From the NCBI RefSeq assembly GCF_002847525.1, contig NZ_PKKM01000002.1, positions 62,001-126,000 on the forward strand: a DNA stretch of 64,000 nt, in the 5' to 3' direction. Below the pieces are notes generated by a model, which searched no databases, was not told the origin of the DNA, and saw only the letters and a list, made by a program, of their open reading frames with translations. This document shows positions 44,652 to 52,930 of this stretch, in pieces. Position 1 is the stretch's first letter, and every line of letters begins with the position of its first letter. Source of the stretch: Schaalia odontolytica. Its GTDB lineage: Bacteria > Actinomycetota > Actinomycetes > Actinomycetales > Actinomycetaceae. Made by a program: the position numbers and the translations under genes.

Positions 44652-45320
44652 TCAGCGGCGCAGATCCGCCTGCGAGTCCCCCGGCGTCATATCCTTCGCA
44701 ATCGCGACGAGATCCGCCGCGGGTTCCGCATACGACGTCCCCACGAGCGTCGCGCCCGAGAAAATGAACGACGTGATCGACGCGAGCGCGCAGTGACGTG
44801 ACTTCGGCGCGTGGGCGAGCGGCTGACCGTTCACGAAGCGCGTCAGCGTCACGATCGGGTTCTGGTGGGACACGACGAGAGCCTCGTGCCCACGGGCCGC
44901 CCGCAGGGCCGAGGAGAGGGCAGCACTCATGCGCGACGCAATATCTCGGTAGGGCTCTCCCCACGAGGGACGCAGCGGGTTGCAGTAGTACTTGTAGTAC
45001 TTCGGGTGCGCCAACATCGCGCGATTCGAGTTCACCGGCATACCCTCGAACACGTTGTCGGACTCGATCAGACGCGGGTCTGACTCAATCGTCAGCCCGT
45101 ACGCCGCCGCCGTCGGTGCCGCCGTCAGCTGCGCGCGCAACAGCGGCGAAGAAATCACGCGCGTAATATCCGCACCCGAATCCACCAGATACTCCGCGGC
45201 CCGGGCAGCCATCGAATGGCCCAACTCAGTCAGCCCAAAACCGGGCAGGCGCCCGTACAAAACACCGTTCGGATTGTCCACTTCACCGTGGCGCATAACG
45301 TGAATAATGGTGCGTTCCAT
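44652..45320 (-). CDS. Histidine phosphatase (phosphoglycerate mutase-like) family protein
   Basis: 222 aa. It starts with the phosphohistidine motif HVMRHGEVDNPNGVLYGRLP, and the second catalytic His lies in HEALVVSHQNPIVTLTRF near residue 155. Acidic PRLIESDNVFEGM supplies the remaining active-site carboxylates. Family members dephosphorylate small metabolites or nucleotides; the substrate here is not evident. The ATG at 45320 lies eight nt after a TATACT box, suggesting a leaderless transcript; the in-frame TTG nine nt upstream is less likely. Confidence 0.85.
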   Translation of the reverse strand: MERTIIHVMRHGEVDNPNGVLYGRLPGFGLTELGHSMAARAAEYLVDSGADITRVISSPLLRAQLTAAPTAAAYGLTIESDPRLIESDNVFEGMPVNSNRAMLAHPKYYKYYCNPLRPSWGEPYRDIASRMSAALSSALRAARGHEALVVSHQNPIVTLTRFVNGQPLAHAPKSRHCALASITSFIFSGATLVGTSYAEPAADLVAIAKDMTPGDSQADLRR

Positions 45321-45384
45321 GACACCCAAGTATAGGGCCCCGGATACACGAGAGGCCCGACCAAATGGCCGGGCCTCCGCTCGC

Positions 45385-45483
45385 TCACTTCTTGTTGCGA
45401 CGCTGGTGACGCGTCTTGCGCAGGAGCTTGCGGTGCTTCTTCTTCGCCATGCGCTTGCGGCGCTTCTTGATGACGGAGCCCAT
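45385..45483 (-). CDS. Small ribosomal protein bS22 (AURKAIP1/COX24-like)
   Basis: A 32-aa, extremely basic protein beginning MGSVIKKRRKRMAKKKHRK and ending RHQRRNKK. This is the conserved actinobacterial small ribosomal protein of the AURKAIP1/COX24 domain group, found at the decoding-side surface of the 30S subunit in mycobacteria. It is preceded by GGAGGGA. Too short for most ORF callers, but the sequence is nearly invariant across actinobacteria. The BldC-type gene upstream is its usual neighbour. Confidence 0.93.
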   Translation of the reverse strand: MGSVIKKRRKRMAKKKHRKLLRKTRHQRRNKK

Positions 45484-45567
45484 GGGGTTCCTCCCTCGTA
45501 GTGTGTGCGGCAGAGGTACTACCGCTGATGGATGATGGGTGCCCGAGCCGGGCACATCGTGCCTATA

Positions 45568-45786
45568 CTACCCGCCAATGACGCGAGCCTGGTCACCAGA
45601 GTGATCCGCCATACCAGCCTGGATCATCTGGGCGACCGCGGCCTCCGGGACTCGGAAGCTCTTTCCGACGCGAATCGCGGGCATTTCGCCACTGTGAATC
45701 AAGCGGTACACAGTCATCTTAGAGACGCGCATGATGTCCGCCACTTCCGTGACAGTCATAAAGCGCGGCGCCGACTGCTGTTCCAT
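45568..45786 (-). CDS. bldC: BldC-type helix-turn-helix DNA-binding protein
   Basis: 72-aa MerR-like winged-helix protein without an effector domain. TVTEVADIMRVSKMTVYRLI (residues 11-30) is the recognition segment, and SGEMPAIRVGKSFRVPEAAV forms the wing. This matches BldC, a developmental regulator in Streptomyces that is conserved, with unknown role, in non-sporulating actinobacteria; excisionase-family annotations refer to the same fold. GGGAGTC precedes the ATG. It lies divergent from trkH and upstream of the bS22 gene, a conserved neighbourhood. Confidence 0.85.
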   Translation of the reverse strand: MEQQSAPRFMTVTEVADIMRVSKMTVYRLIHSGEMPAIRVGKSFRVPEAAVAQMIQAGMADHSGDQARVIGG

Positions 45787-45857
45787 TAATGACTCCCAGA
45801 TATGCTCGCGAGGCGCGCTAAACCCGATTCGTTCACCGCTTACGTAGCCTCACGAAA

Positions 45858-45863
45858 TATACT
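45858..45863 (+). promoter_or_regulatory. Putative -10 box upstream of trkH
   Basis: TATACT about 65 nt before the trkH start, within the divergent trkH/bldC gap. The -35 region (around 45829-45840, TTCACC) is weak. Inference from sequence only. Confidence 0.35.
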
Positions 45864-45928
45864 ACTGCCCAACCACATGGAAACTGCAACTTTGTCCACT
45901 TTTGTTGCAGAGTCGTTAAGGAGCATCG

Positions 45929-47491
45929 ATGGCACCGGCACGCAAGGGTCGTCAGCAGCGGGGGAAGACACCTCGCTTACGTCCCGAACCCGGCGCAACA
46001 CGCTCCCTGGTGCGCGGACGAGCCACGGCCTCGTCCCCCGCGATCTCAGAGGAAACCCTCAGCCCCCAACCCTCCCCCGTCGTCCGCCGCGTTCCCGGAG
46101 GCCCCCAGAACCCACACGGCGAGGTGCCCACCACAGCCGTACAGCGCGTACGCGCCTGGCTGTCCAAGCAGGCACGCTACTCACCCGCACGCCTCGCACT
46201 CGGCACCTTCGCGCTCATCATCGGCGTCATCACGGCACTCCTGATGTTGCCAATCTCCTCTTCGTCGGACACGCCCGCCCCCTTCGTCGACGTTCTGTTC
46301 ACCGCCGTGTCCGCCGTGTGCGTCACCGGCCTGACCACCGTGGACACCGCGACCTACTGGTCCCCCTTTGGCCAAGCCGTCATCGCAGTCGGCATCGTCG
46401 TCGGCGGCCTGGGCGTCATGACGCTGGCATCGATCCTCGGCTTCGCCGTCTCCCGCCACCTCGGCCTCACCCAGCGCATGCTTGCCACGCAGGAAACCGG
46501 AACGGGCGCCATGGGCCAGATCTCCACGCTCCTCAAAGCAGTCATCGCCACGTCGCTGACCATGCAGGCCTTCCTGGCCGCCATGTTCCTGCCCCGATTC
46601 CTCGCCATGGGCTTCGACCCCGCGCACGCCCTGTGGGACGCCGTGTTCATGGCGATCTCCGTCTTCAACAATGCCGGTTTCGTCATTCTTCCGGACGGGC
46701 TCGCACCCCACGTCACCGACTGGTGGATGCTGGTCCCCATTATCTTGGGCACGACCGTGGGCGCCATCGGCTTCCCCGTCATCATGGATGTCGCGAAGAA
46801 CCTGCGCACTCCGCGCCGCTGGCGTCTCCACACAAAGCTGACGCTGTCCACCTACCTGATCTTGGCTTTCGTCGGGGCGCTCGCGCTGGCCCTCACCGAA
46901 TGGCACAACCCGACGACGCTCGGCGCGATCGATACGCCGTCGAAGATCCTCAACGCCATGCTCGCCGGCGTCAACTCCCGTTCGTCCGGTCTATCCGCCC
47001 TCGACGTGGGCGCCATGCGTTCGCAGACCCACTTCGTTCAGGACATCCTCATGATGATCGGCGGCGGCTCCGCGTCGACCGCGGGCGGCGTCAAGGTCAC
47101 AACCTTTGCTGTCCTCGTCCTGGCCGTCATCGCGGAGGCGCGAGGCGACCGCGACATCGAGACCTTCGGCCGCCGCATCCCCACCTCCGCAATCCGGCTG
47201 TCGGTTGCCGTGTCCTTGCTGGGCCTGGCACTTGTCGCCGACTCCGTTGTCCTGCTCCTGTCGATGACGGACTACACGCTCGACATCATCCTGTTTGAGA
47301 CCGTGTCCGCGTTTGCGACCGTCGGCCTGTCCACGGGCATCACCCCCATTCTGCCCACCGGCGCCAAATACGTGCTCATTTTCCTTATGTTCGCGGGACG
47401 CACCGGCTCCATGACCGTGGCCGCAGCACTGGCCCTGCGCCAGCGCTCCCGCGTCATCCGCATGCCCGAAGAACAGCCCATCATCGGCTAA
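45929..47491 (+). CDS. trkH: TrkH/KtrB-type potassium transporter subunit
   Basis: Membrane pore subunit (520 aa) of a K+ uptake system. A cytoplasmic N-terminal extension of about 80 residues is Pro/Arg-rich. Four pore-loop repeats carry the selectivity filter variants CVTGLTTVDTAT, FNNAGFVIL, VNSRSSGLSALD and FATVGLSTGITP. AAGGAGC lies six nt before the ATG. Its RCK-domain partner is encoded at 49647; the two are normally adjacent but are here separated by about 2.1 kb carrying repeats and a DUF559-type gene. Confidence 0.92.
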   Translation: MAPARKGRQQRGKTPRLRPEPGATRSLVRGRATASSPAISEETLSPQPSPVVRRVPGGPQNPHGEVPTTAVQRVRAWLSKQARYSPARLALGTFALIIGVITALLMLPISSSSDTPAPFVDVLFTAVSAVCVTGLTTVDTATYWSPFGQAVIAVGIVVGGLGVMTLASILGFAVSRHLGLTQRMLATQETGTGAMGQISTLLKAVIATSLTMQAFLAAMFLPRFLAMGFDPAHALWDAVFMAISVFNNAGFVILPDGLAPHVTDWWMLVPIILGTTVGAIGFPVIMDVAKNLRTPRRWRLHTKLTLSTYLILAFVGALALALTEWHNPTTLGAIDTPSKILNAMLAGVNSRSSGLSALDVGAMRSQTHFVQDILMMIGGGSASTAGGVKVTTFAVLVLAVIAEARGDRDIETFGRRIPTSAIRLSVAVSLLGLALVADSVVLLLSMTDYTLDIILFETVSAFATVGLSTGITPILPTGAKYVLIFLMFAGRTGSMTVAAALALRQRSRVIRMPEEQPIIG

Positions 47492-47878
47492 TTGCTGGCG
47501 CCTGGCACCGTCGCGGCTGCGGGCTTTGTTGTGGCGCGGTGCCGTGGCCAGCACACACCTTTCCCGCCCAACCGGTACAAAACTCGGCCAGCAAGGCACC
47601 CAACAACGGCCCACCAGTTTCAACCACGGCACAAACTAACCAGTACCCGGCACTGAAGGCACCATTACTGCGCCCACTCCTCCAAATTGAAGGTCTATCG
47701 CGCTAACGAGGGCAACACCGTGTGCGCCATCGTCGCATTATCCACAGCTTCCTATGTCTGACAAGGACACAACTTCACCGGCTCAGCTGTCTTCTTCCTT
47801 CGCGCTAACGCTAGGCAGCGACACAGGCGCCGACCACCCGCATAGTGCATGACTCTGGTCGAGGGGCAACCCCTCATT
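47492..47878. other. Non-coding region after trkH
   Basis: Nearly 390 bp with no credible gene. An imperfect inverted repeat at about 47494-47551 (CTGGCGCCTGGCACCG with CGGTGCCGTGGCCAG) may be the trkH terminator. GC falls towards the 42-bp repeats. Nothing else recognised. Confidence 0.4.
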
Positions 47879-48082
47879 GAAAGAAAAATCGCCCACACTC
47901 ACCCCAACTCACACCTATGTGAAAGAAAAACCACCCACGCTCACCCCAACTCACACCTATGTGAAAGAAAAACCGCCCACATTCGCCCCAACTCACACCT
48001 ATGTGAAAGAAAAACCGCCCATGCAGCGAGAAAACGGAGCAAAATGAGTCATTTTCAGCTCATGTGGGCGAAAAATATTTCA
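47877..48082. repeat. 42-bp tandem repeats carrying the 18-bp GTGAAA...CGCCC element (island 2)
   Basis: Three full copies of a 42-bp unit (47879-47920, 47921-47962, 47963-48004) and a partial fourth to about 48026. Each starts GAAAGAAAAAYCRCCCAC and ends CCCAACTCACACCTATGT; differences are few. A further inverted copy of the core is at 48066-48082 (GGGCGAAAAATATTTCA). The unit length is a multiple of three and the frame stays open, but the region has the composition of intergenic DNA. The same core occurs in the 33.6-34.0 kb island. Confidence 0.8.
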
Positions 48083-48355
48083 TTTTCCTGTCGGCACCTC
48101 GATATCCTGCGGAGCAGGGGCGATCAAAATTTCATTCCCCGTCTCGACACCGTTTCACGACACACATCCTTTCGGAACAACCCGCTTGGCAAGACCAGGA
48201 AACCCAATGACGCACGGAACATAAGCGAGTTTTCCACAGACACCAAAACCAACTCAGTTATCCACAGGCATGATTCGCAGGCTTGCGCCGTGAAGGATGC
48301 ACCATCGACAGTGGAACCAGCGAAGCAACGACGGTTTCCAGCTGGAGGTCCTGAC

Positions 48356-49369
48356 ATGACACCTGATCGCATTGCGTCTGTACGATCTGCCCTTCTCATG
48401 GTTGATGAGAACAACACCGCTGTCTGCCTCCACAGAAGGCATAAGACCGGTGACATTCTGCGCATTACGGCAGGCGTTTATATCGAAGCAGAGGCGTTTG
48501 CAGACCTGAACCCGCGCGACTGCCAAGCACTCGTATCCGCTGCACGCCTGTGTGCGCTGAGTGTGCGCCACCCGTCCTACACATTGAGCGGACCAGCCAT
48601 TGCATCTCTGCTCGGTCTACCGGGCACGGGCAGCCTCGAGAAGCTCGTCATCTACGTCCCTTCCCGAAGTTGTTCGCGTCTCGTTCATTTCCCTGAAATT
48701 GTCATTGATGACAACATCCACATCCCTTCCGTGAGTGTTCGCACGTGCCGTCCAAGCCATCCCGTTCCCTCCATCGAATACTTGGGCTTCCGCATCGCGA
48801 CACCGGCACGCGTTCTCGTTGATTGCGCACGCCTATTGAGCGACAAGCGTGGATTCCCCATCGCCTGCGCAGGTTTAGCCAGGGCATGCCAGTTTGATCG
48901 TTTCCACCAGGAAGCATCGCGAAACCGCGAGGATGAGGCACGGAGGAAGTTTCACCAGGCCTTGGATGACACTCCCCGTAACGCCAGAGGACGCAGGCAC
49001 GCCCGATGGATCATCGACCACGCTGACGCTGGATGCGAGTCTCCCGGCGAGGCCCTGGTCCTCCTCGCTTTGCTGCGCGCGGGCATCAATGGGTTAGCGA
49101 CACAGGCAGAAGTCCGCATTGACGGCCGCACGTACTTCATCGATATCGCACTGCCCGACCTGAAGATCGCCATCGAGTTCGATGGGCGCATCAAGTACGG
49201 GGAGACCGTCGATCAAGTCCACGACAGCATTGAGGCCGAGCAGCGTCGCCAAAGGGATCTCGAACGCGCGGGCTGGAAAGTGATTCGGGTTCGTTGGTCG
49301 GACCTGAAACTCGTCGACGAGATCGTCGCCCAGGTTCTGGTCGCCATCCGCGCGAAGGTAGGACGTTAA
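48356..49369 (+). CDS. DUF559-like protein with AbiEi-type N-terminus and nuclease-like C-terminus
   Basis: 337 aa. Residues 10-45 (SALLMVDENNTAVCLHRRHK...LRITAGVYI) resemble the N-terminal region of AbiEi antitoxin-like proteins, followed by a domain with ATPARVLVDCARLL. The C-terminal 110 residues fit the DUF559/Vsr-like PD-(D/E)xK fold: CESPGEALVLLALLRAGI, TYFIDIALPDLKIAIEFDG (acidic residues in a beta hairpin) and DLERAGWKVIRVRWSDL. Such proteins are frequent, highly variable accessory genes in actinobacteria, perhaps acting on nucleic acid. ATG at 48356 follows GGAGG by about seven nt; the frame is open a further 507 bp upstream through the 42-bp repeats, which I do not treat as coding. 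Lower GC than its neighbours and placed between trkH and trkA, so probably acquired. Confidence 0.75.
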   Translation: MTPDRIASVRSALLMVDENNTAVCLHRRHKTGDILRITAGVYIEAEAFADLNPRDCQALVSAARLCALSVRHPSYTLSGPAIASLLGLPGTGSLEKLVIYVPSRSCSRLVHFPEIVIDDNIHIPSVSVRTCRPSHPVPSIEYLGFRIATPARVLVDCARLLSDKRGFPIACAGLARACQFDRFHQEASRNREDEARRKFHQALDDTPRNARGRRHARWIIDHADAGCESPGEALVLLALLRAGINGLATQAEVRIDGRTYFIDIALPDLKIAIEFDGRIKYGETVDQVHDSIEAEQRRQRDLERAGWKVIRVRWSDLKLVDEIVAQVLVAIRAKVGR

Positions 49370-49646
49370 CAACCGAGCCGCGATGTTTCACGCGTGTTTC
49401 ACGCGCACCGACCAGATACCGACACCGGTACCGCGACGAACCTTGCAGAGACAGCCTCCTCGAAAACGCCTTCCACCATCTTCTCGCGCGTCAGGCAATG
49501 CATCCGTGCCACACCCTTGCGCTCCACGAGCTGCACGGAGGCGCCGTCACGCTAGCCAGCACTTCCAGGCACGGACACCGCAAACACCACTGCGTTCACG
49601 GCCGCAGCGTTCGCGTTGGGGGCGTGCGCAGGGAAGAATGGGGGGC

Positions 49647-50324
49647 ATGGCAGATGAACGCGAGTCAAAGGACCTCCAGTCGGGAACACTCGTCATCGGG
49701 CTGGGCCGTTTCGGCTCCGCAGTCGCGGTGACGCAAGACCAGCTGGGGTACGAGATTTTAGCCGTCGAAAAGAACCCTGCACGCGTGCAGGCGTTCGCCG
49801 GTCGTTTCCCCCTCGTCGAGGCCGACGCGACCTCCAAGGATGCCCTCGAACAGCTGGGCGCGCGCGAGTTCCGCAGCGCCGTCGTCGGCGTGGGTTCCTC
49901 GCTGGAGGCGGCGGTGCTCATCACCGCAAACCTCGTCGACATGGGCATTTCCTCGATCTGGGTGAAGGCGACGTCCTCCCAGCACGGCCGCATTCTGCGC
50001 CGCGTGGGCGCCCACCACGTCGTCTACCCCGACCTGGACGCCGGCAAGCGCACGGCGCACCTGGTGGGTGGCCGCATGGTCGACTACATCGAGATGGAGA
50101 AGGACGGCTTCTCCATCATGAAGCTGCGCCCCCCGCAGGAGGTGCGCGGCTTCTCCCTCGAAGAGCTCGACCTGCGCGGCCGTTACGGCGTGAACGTGCT
50201 GGCGATCCGCCGTCCCAAGCAGCGCTTTGAGTACGCGGACTCGTCGACGCGCATTAACGCCGACGACGAGATTATCGTATCGGGCGACTCGCACCTGCTG
50301 GAGTACTTCGCGAACCGTCCGTAG
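49647..50324 (+). CDS. trkA: TrkA/KtrA-type potassium uptake regulatory subunit
   Basis: Cytoplasmic RCK protein (225 aa) that gates TrkH in response to nucleotides. The N-terminal Rossmann domain has GTLVIGLGRFGSAVAV (residues 12-27) and EILAVEKNPARVQAF with the ribose-binding acid; the RCK-C domain spans residues 140-225 (GFSIMKLRPPQEVRGFSLEEL). The start at 49647 is the usual length; an in-frame ATG at 49638 would add three residues. No strong ribosome binding site is present. Ends before a very stable hairpin. Confidence 0.9.
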   Translation: MADERESKDLQSGTLVIGLGRFGSAVAVTQDQLGYEILAVEKNPARVQAFAGRFPLVEADATSKDALEQLGAREFRSAVVGVGSSLEAAVLITANLVDMGISSIWVKATSSQHGRILRRVGAHHVVYPDLDAGKRTAHLVGGRMVDYIEMEKDGFSIMKLRPPQEVRGFSLEELDLRGRYGVNVLAIRRPKQRFEYADSSTRINADDEIIVSGDSHLLEYFANRP

Positions 50325-50395
50325 TACTTCGTCGAGGCCCGGAGTGCGACGCCGGATGCGTGTTGCAGCGCCCTAGGCCAATGCTTCAGGATTTC

Positions 50396-50409
50396 GACGA
50401 GGCCGGGGC
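50396..50409 (+). repeat. Intergenic GACGAGGCCGGGGC copy
   Basis: One of eight exact copies of this 14-mer in the window. Here it stands alone in the gap after trkA, with a degenerate relative about 65 bp upstream. Confidence 0.7.
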
Positions 50410-50505
50410 GGGTATGCGCGCACGCTGGACCACGGCCGATGGAGGCCAGCATCGACAAGGAAGCCCGCAGCAGACGAAGCGTCAACCCGACGCAGATGCA
50501 TGACC

Positions 50506-50550
50506 ATAAGGGGGTGCCCCGCACAGTATCTGTGCGGGGCACCCCCTTAT
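50506..50550. terminator. Perfect 21-bp stem hairpin between convergent genes
   Basis: ATAAGGGGGTGCCCCGCACAG pairs with its exact complement around the loop TAT. It lies between trkA (rightward) and the leftward ESX substrate gene, and can serve both. Neither side has a long T tract beyond the stem, so it works, if at all, by the stem alone. One of the most stable structures in the window. Confidence 0.75.
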
Positions 50551-50583
50551 CAGTCGAGGTCAGTGACGCGACTGGCGAAGCTC

Positions 50584-51747
50584 CTAGAAGCTACCGGACG
50601 AGCCCGACCAACCGCCCGATCCCCAGTCATCACCCGAGCCCGATGCGCTCGACCAACCGTTGTTCTTCTCTTCCTCGAGCTTCTTGCCCACGGTCGACGG
50701 GGGGATGTGGACCTTGGGTGTGAAGGGACGGGTGAGGCCGTATCCTTCGGGATCCTCGACGACCTTCTTGACCGCGTCACCGATCGGCTTGACGAGCGGC
50801 TTAACGAAGTCCTCAGCTGCGCGGAGAGGCTCGAGGATCGGGTCAGTGATGTAATCGATGAGGTGTTTCTCTTCTTTTTCCTCTGGCGGGCACTCGCGAA
50901 CGGGCTCGTCCAGGGGGGAGCGCTTCGGCTTGTCGCTGCTCGAAGAAGAGCCCTCACCGCAGCAACCGCCGCCGGGGGTACCGCATTCCTTACCCACCTC
51001 GCGGATCGCGCTGAGGAAGGCGGGGGCAGCTGCCGTGAGGATGTCGAAGAGCGACTTCAGTTCGTCGAAGGCCATCTTCAGCAGGGTCAGGAGGTTCTGA
51101 ACGTTCCAGGCCTCGGCAATAGCCCGCTCGCCGACAACGACCGCGGCTTTGACGAGCGACGCGCCGAGCGTGAGCCCCGCGAACGCTACTCCTTCAACGG
51201 CCTCTCCGATGATGTCCGAGATCAGCTTGCATACGTAATCGTGGGTTTTCTTGACGAGCTCAGCGGCCTTGGCAACCGCGCTGCCCACGGTGGCTGACGC
51301 GTCGGCCAGGGTGTTGATCGAAGCAACAACCTGCCCCTGACGCGACAGGTAACGGGAGACCGATTCGCCCTTCATGTTCTGCATGGCGCTGGACGATCCG
51401 GAGTCGAGCTCGGATGCCGTCGATCGCAGCGAATCTCCGATGGATGCCCAGGTCATGGCCATGCCGTTGACCTGCGCGGAGTCACCGGTGAGCTGGTCCA
51501 TCCAGAACTTCAGGGGGTCGACGTAGTTGAGGAGGATATCCACGCCGTAGCTGATCAAGCCACCAAGCCCACCCAGGGCGAGCTCGCCAATGCCTTGGAC
51601 AGCGCTGAGTGCCGACTCGGCGCCCCCCTTCCAGTCACCGGCATCGAGCTGGATGACAGCGTCGCGGATGTCGCCGATGGGGCCCAGGGCGTCGTCGGAC
51701 CCGTCCATCCACTCGCTACGGGTATATACCGGCTGTTGAGGGCTCAC
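50584..51747 (-). CDS. Putative ESX substrate, WXG/PPW-like N-terminal domain
   Basis: 387 aa. The segment YVDPLKFWMDQLTGDSAQVNG and following MAMTWASIGDSLRSTASEL (residues 75-115) match the helical leader of large WXG-type type VII substrates. A long helical region with several Ala/Val-rich stretches (GEAVEGVAFAGLTLGASLVK) continues to about 245. A Cys cluster CGTPGGGCCGE occurs near 255, followed by an acidic/Pro-rich linker and a Gly/Ser/Trp-rich tail (SGDDWGSGGWSGSSGSF). No toxin domain is recognised. Four-nt overlap with the upstream coiled-coil gene implies a joint role in secretion. Confidence 0.7.
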   Translation of the reverse strand: MSPQQPVYTRSEWMDGSDDALGPIGDIRDAVIQLDAGDWKGGAESALSAVQGIGELALGGLGGLISYGVDILLNYVDPLKFWMDQLTGDSAQVNGMAMTWASIGDSLRSTASELDSGSSSAMQNMKGESVSRYLSRQGQVVASINTLADASATVGSAVAKAAELVKKTHDYVCKLISDIIGEAVEGVAFAGLTLGASLVKAAVVVGERAIAEAWNVQNLLTLLKMAFDELKSLFDILTAAAPAFLSAIREVGKECGTPGGGCCGEGSSSSSDKPKRSPLDEPVRECPPEEKEEKHLIDYITDPILEPLRAAEDFVKPLVKPIGDAVKKVVEDPEGYGLTRPFTPKVHIPPSTVGKKLEEEKNNGWSSASGSGDDWGSGGWSGSSGSF

Positions 51748-52925
51748 TTCTTCACTCCTTCAAAAATGAAGCGACGCAGCGTGCGTTCTTCGTCTTGACG
51801 CTGGCGGGTCAGGAAGGTCTCGATGTCCTGGTCGCCGTGCTTGTCCTGCTTCTCAAAGAGAGAGCGGACGTCTTCCGGCTTGGACTCGGGGTGTGCCTTC
51901 GAGAACTCGTCGATGCGCGCGTTCTGTGTCTTCTGCTGTTCGTCGACGAAGGCGCGGAAACTGGTCTGCTGTTCGTTGCGCTGCTTCGACATGAAGGTGT
52001 CGAACTGCTGGGTCGTTGCCGTCGGGTTGTCCTTGACGAACTCGCGGATTTGGGCTTCTTCCTCGGTGCGCTGCTTCGCCAGGAAGTCCGTCATCGCGTC
52101 CTGCTGCTGCTTCTGGTTGTCCTCGATGAGGGTCTTCACCTCGGAGATGTCCTCACCCGGGTGCGCCTCGGCATAGCGTTCGAGGGCCTTCGCCTGGTCT
52201 TCCTTCTGACGGTCGTAGAACGTCTTCAGGTCGGCGTTTTCCTCGCCGCGCTGCTTTTCGAGGAAGGCGCGGAGCTCATCTTCACCGACGCAGACCTTGT
52301 CGTGGCCGGCGAGCATGCTCGCAATGGAGGTCTCGTCGTCCTTCTTGTCCTTCTCGAGGCCCTTGATGATGTCCTCGGCGTTGTTCGGCTTGGGCATGGT
52401 GGCAGTGCCGCTGACGCCTCCGTTCGAGACGCCTCCGCCACCGCCGCTCGATACGCCGCCACCGCCGCCGTGCGAGGGCACACCTACGCCGCCATCTGCG
52501 CTGCCGCCGCTGGGCCCGGTGACCGGTGCGCTCGCGCCCGGGGCTACGGAGCCGGGCGGAGTGCCGGGGGTGTCTCCTGCACCGGGAGGCGTGGGGCACG
52601 GCTCGAGTTCGTTTCCGGGTCCCTTAACAGTGTCTTCATTTTCAGACTCAGCCGCGCGCATCCGCTGCTCGAGGTCAATCAGGCAGTTGCTCAGGCGGTG
52701 TTCAGCCTGGGCGGCGTCATTGATCATGGCCGCGATGTTCGAGAACTGGTAGGTGCACACGGCGGTGTACTGCATGAACATCAGGCCGAATGCGTTCGTG
52801 ATGACCTGTCCCAGGGTCTGGGTGGCGGTGTCGTAGCACGCATCGAGGGTGTTGGCGCAGTTGTCCACCTCGCCCGCGTGGCTCACCAGCCCATCCAGGT
52901 CGATTGCGAGATCGTAGTTCGACAT
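51744..52925 (-). CDS. Putative ESX-associated protein with repeated coiled-coil tail
   Basis: 393 aa in three parts. Residues 1-95 form a WXG-like helical hairpin (DLAIDLDGLVSHAGEVDNCA, then AAMINDAAQAEHRLSNCL). Residues 100-180 are a Pro/Gly/Ser linker with GGGGGVSSGGGGG. Residues 195-393 are a highly charged helical array in which FLxKQRxEE-type units recur (RAFLEKQRGEENADLKTF, DFLAKQRTEEEAQIREF, TFMSKQRNEQQTSFRAF, TFLTRQRQDEERTLRRF), with spacers such as AHPGEDISEV and AHPESKPEDV. I recognise no named family. It is coupled by ATGA overlap to the WXG/PPW-like gene and lies five bp after the YbaB-like gene. Confidence 0.7.
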   Translation of the reverse strand: MSNYDLAIDLDGLVSHAGEVDNCANTLDACYDTATQTLGQVITNAFGLMFMQYTAVCTYQFSNIAAMINDAAQAEHRLSNCLIDLEQRMRAAESENEDTVKGPGNELEPCPTPPGAGDTPGTPPGSVAPGASAPVTGPSGGSADGGVGVPSHGGGGGVSSGGGGGVSNGGVSGTATMPKPNNAEDIIKGLEKDKKDDETSIASMLAGHDKVCVGEDELRAFLEKQRGEENADLKTFYDRQKEDQAKALERYAEAHPGEDISEVKTLIEDNQKQQQDAMTDFLAKQRTEEEAQIREFVKDNPTATTQQFDTFMSKQRNEQQTSFRAFVDEQQKTQNARIDEFSKAHPESKPEDVRSLFEKQDKHGDQDIETFLTRQRQDEERTLRRFIFEGVKK

Positions 52926-52930
52926 TGGTA

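Noticed and set aside
45307..45501. Plus-strand frame opposite the bS22 gene
   Set aside because: The minus-strand 32-residue basic protein is highly conserved in actinobacteria and has a ribosome binding site; the opposite frame has neither.
47879..48026. Tandem 42-bp repeats as a possible CRISPR array
   Set aside because: The units are contiguous and near identical; there are no unique spacers, and no cas genes are in the window.
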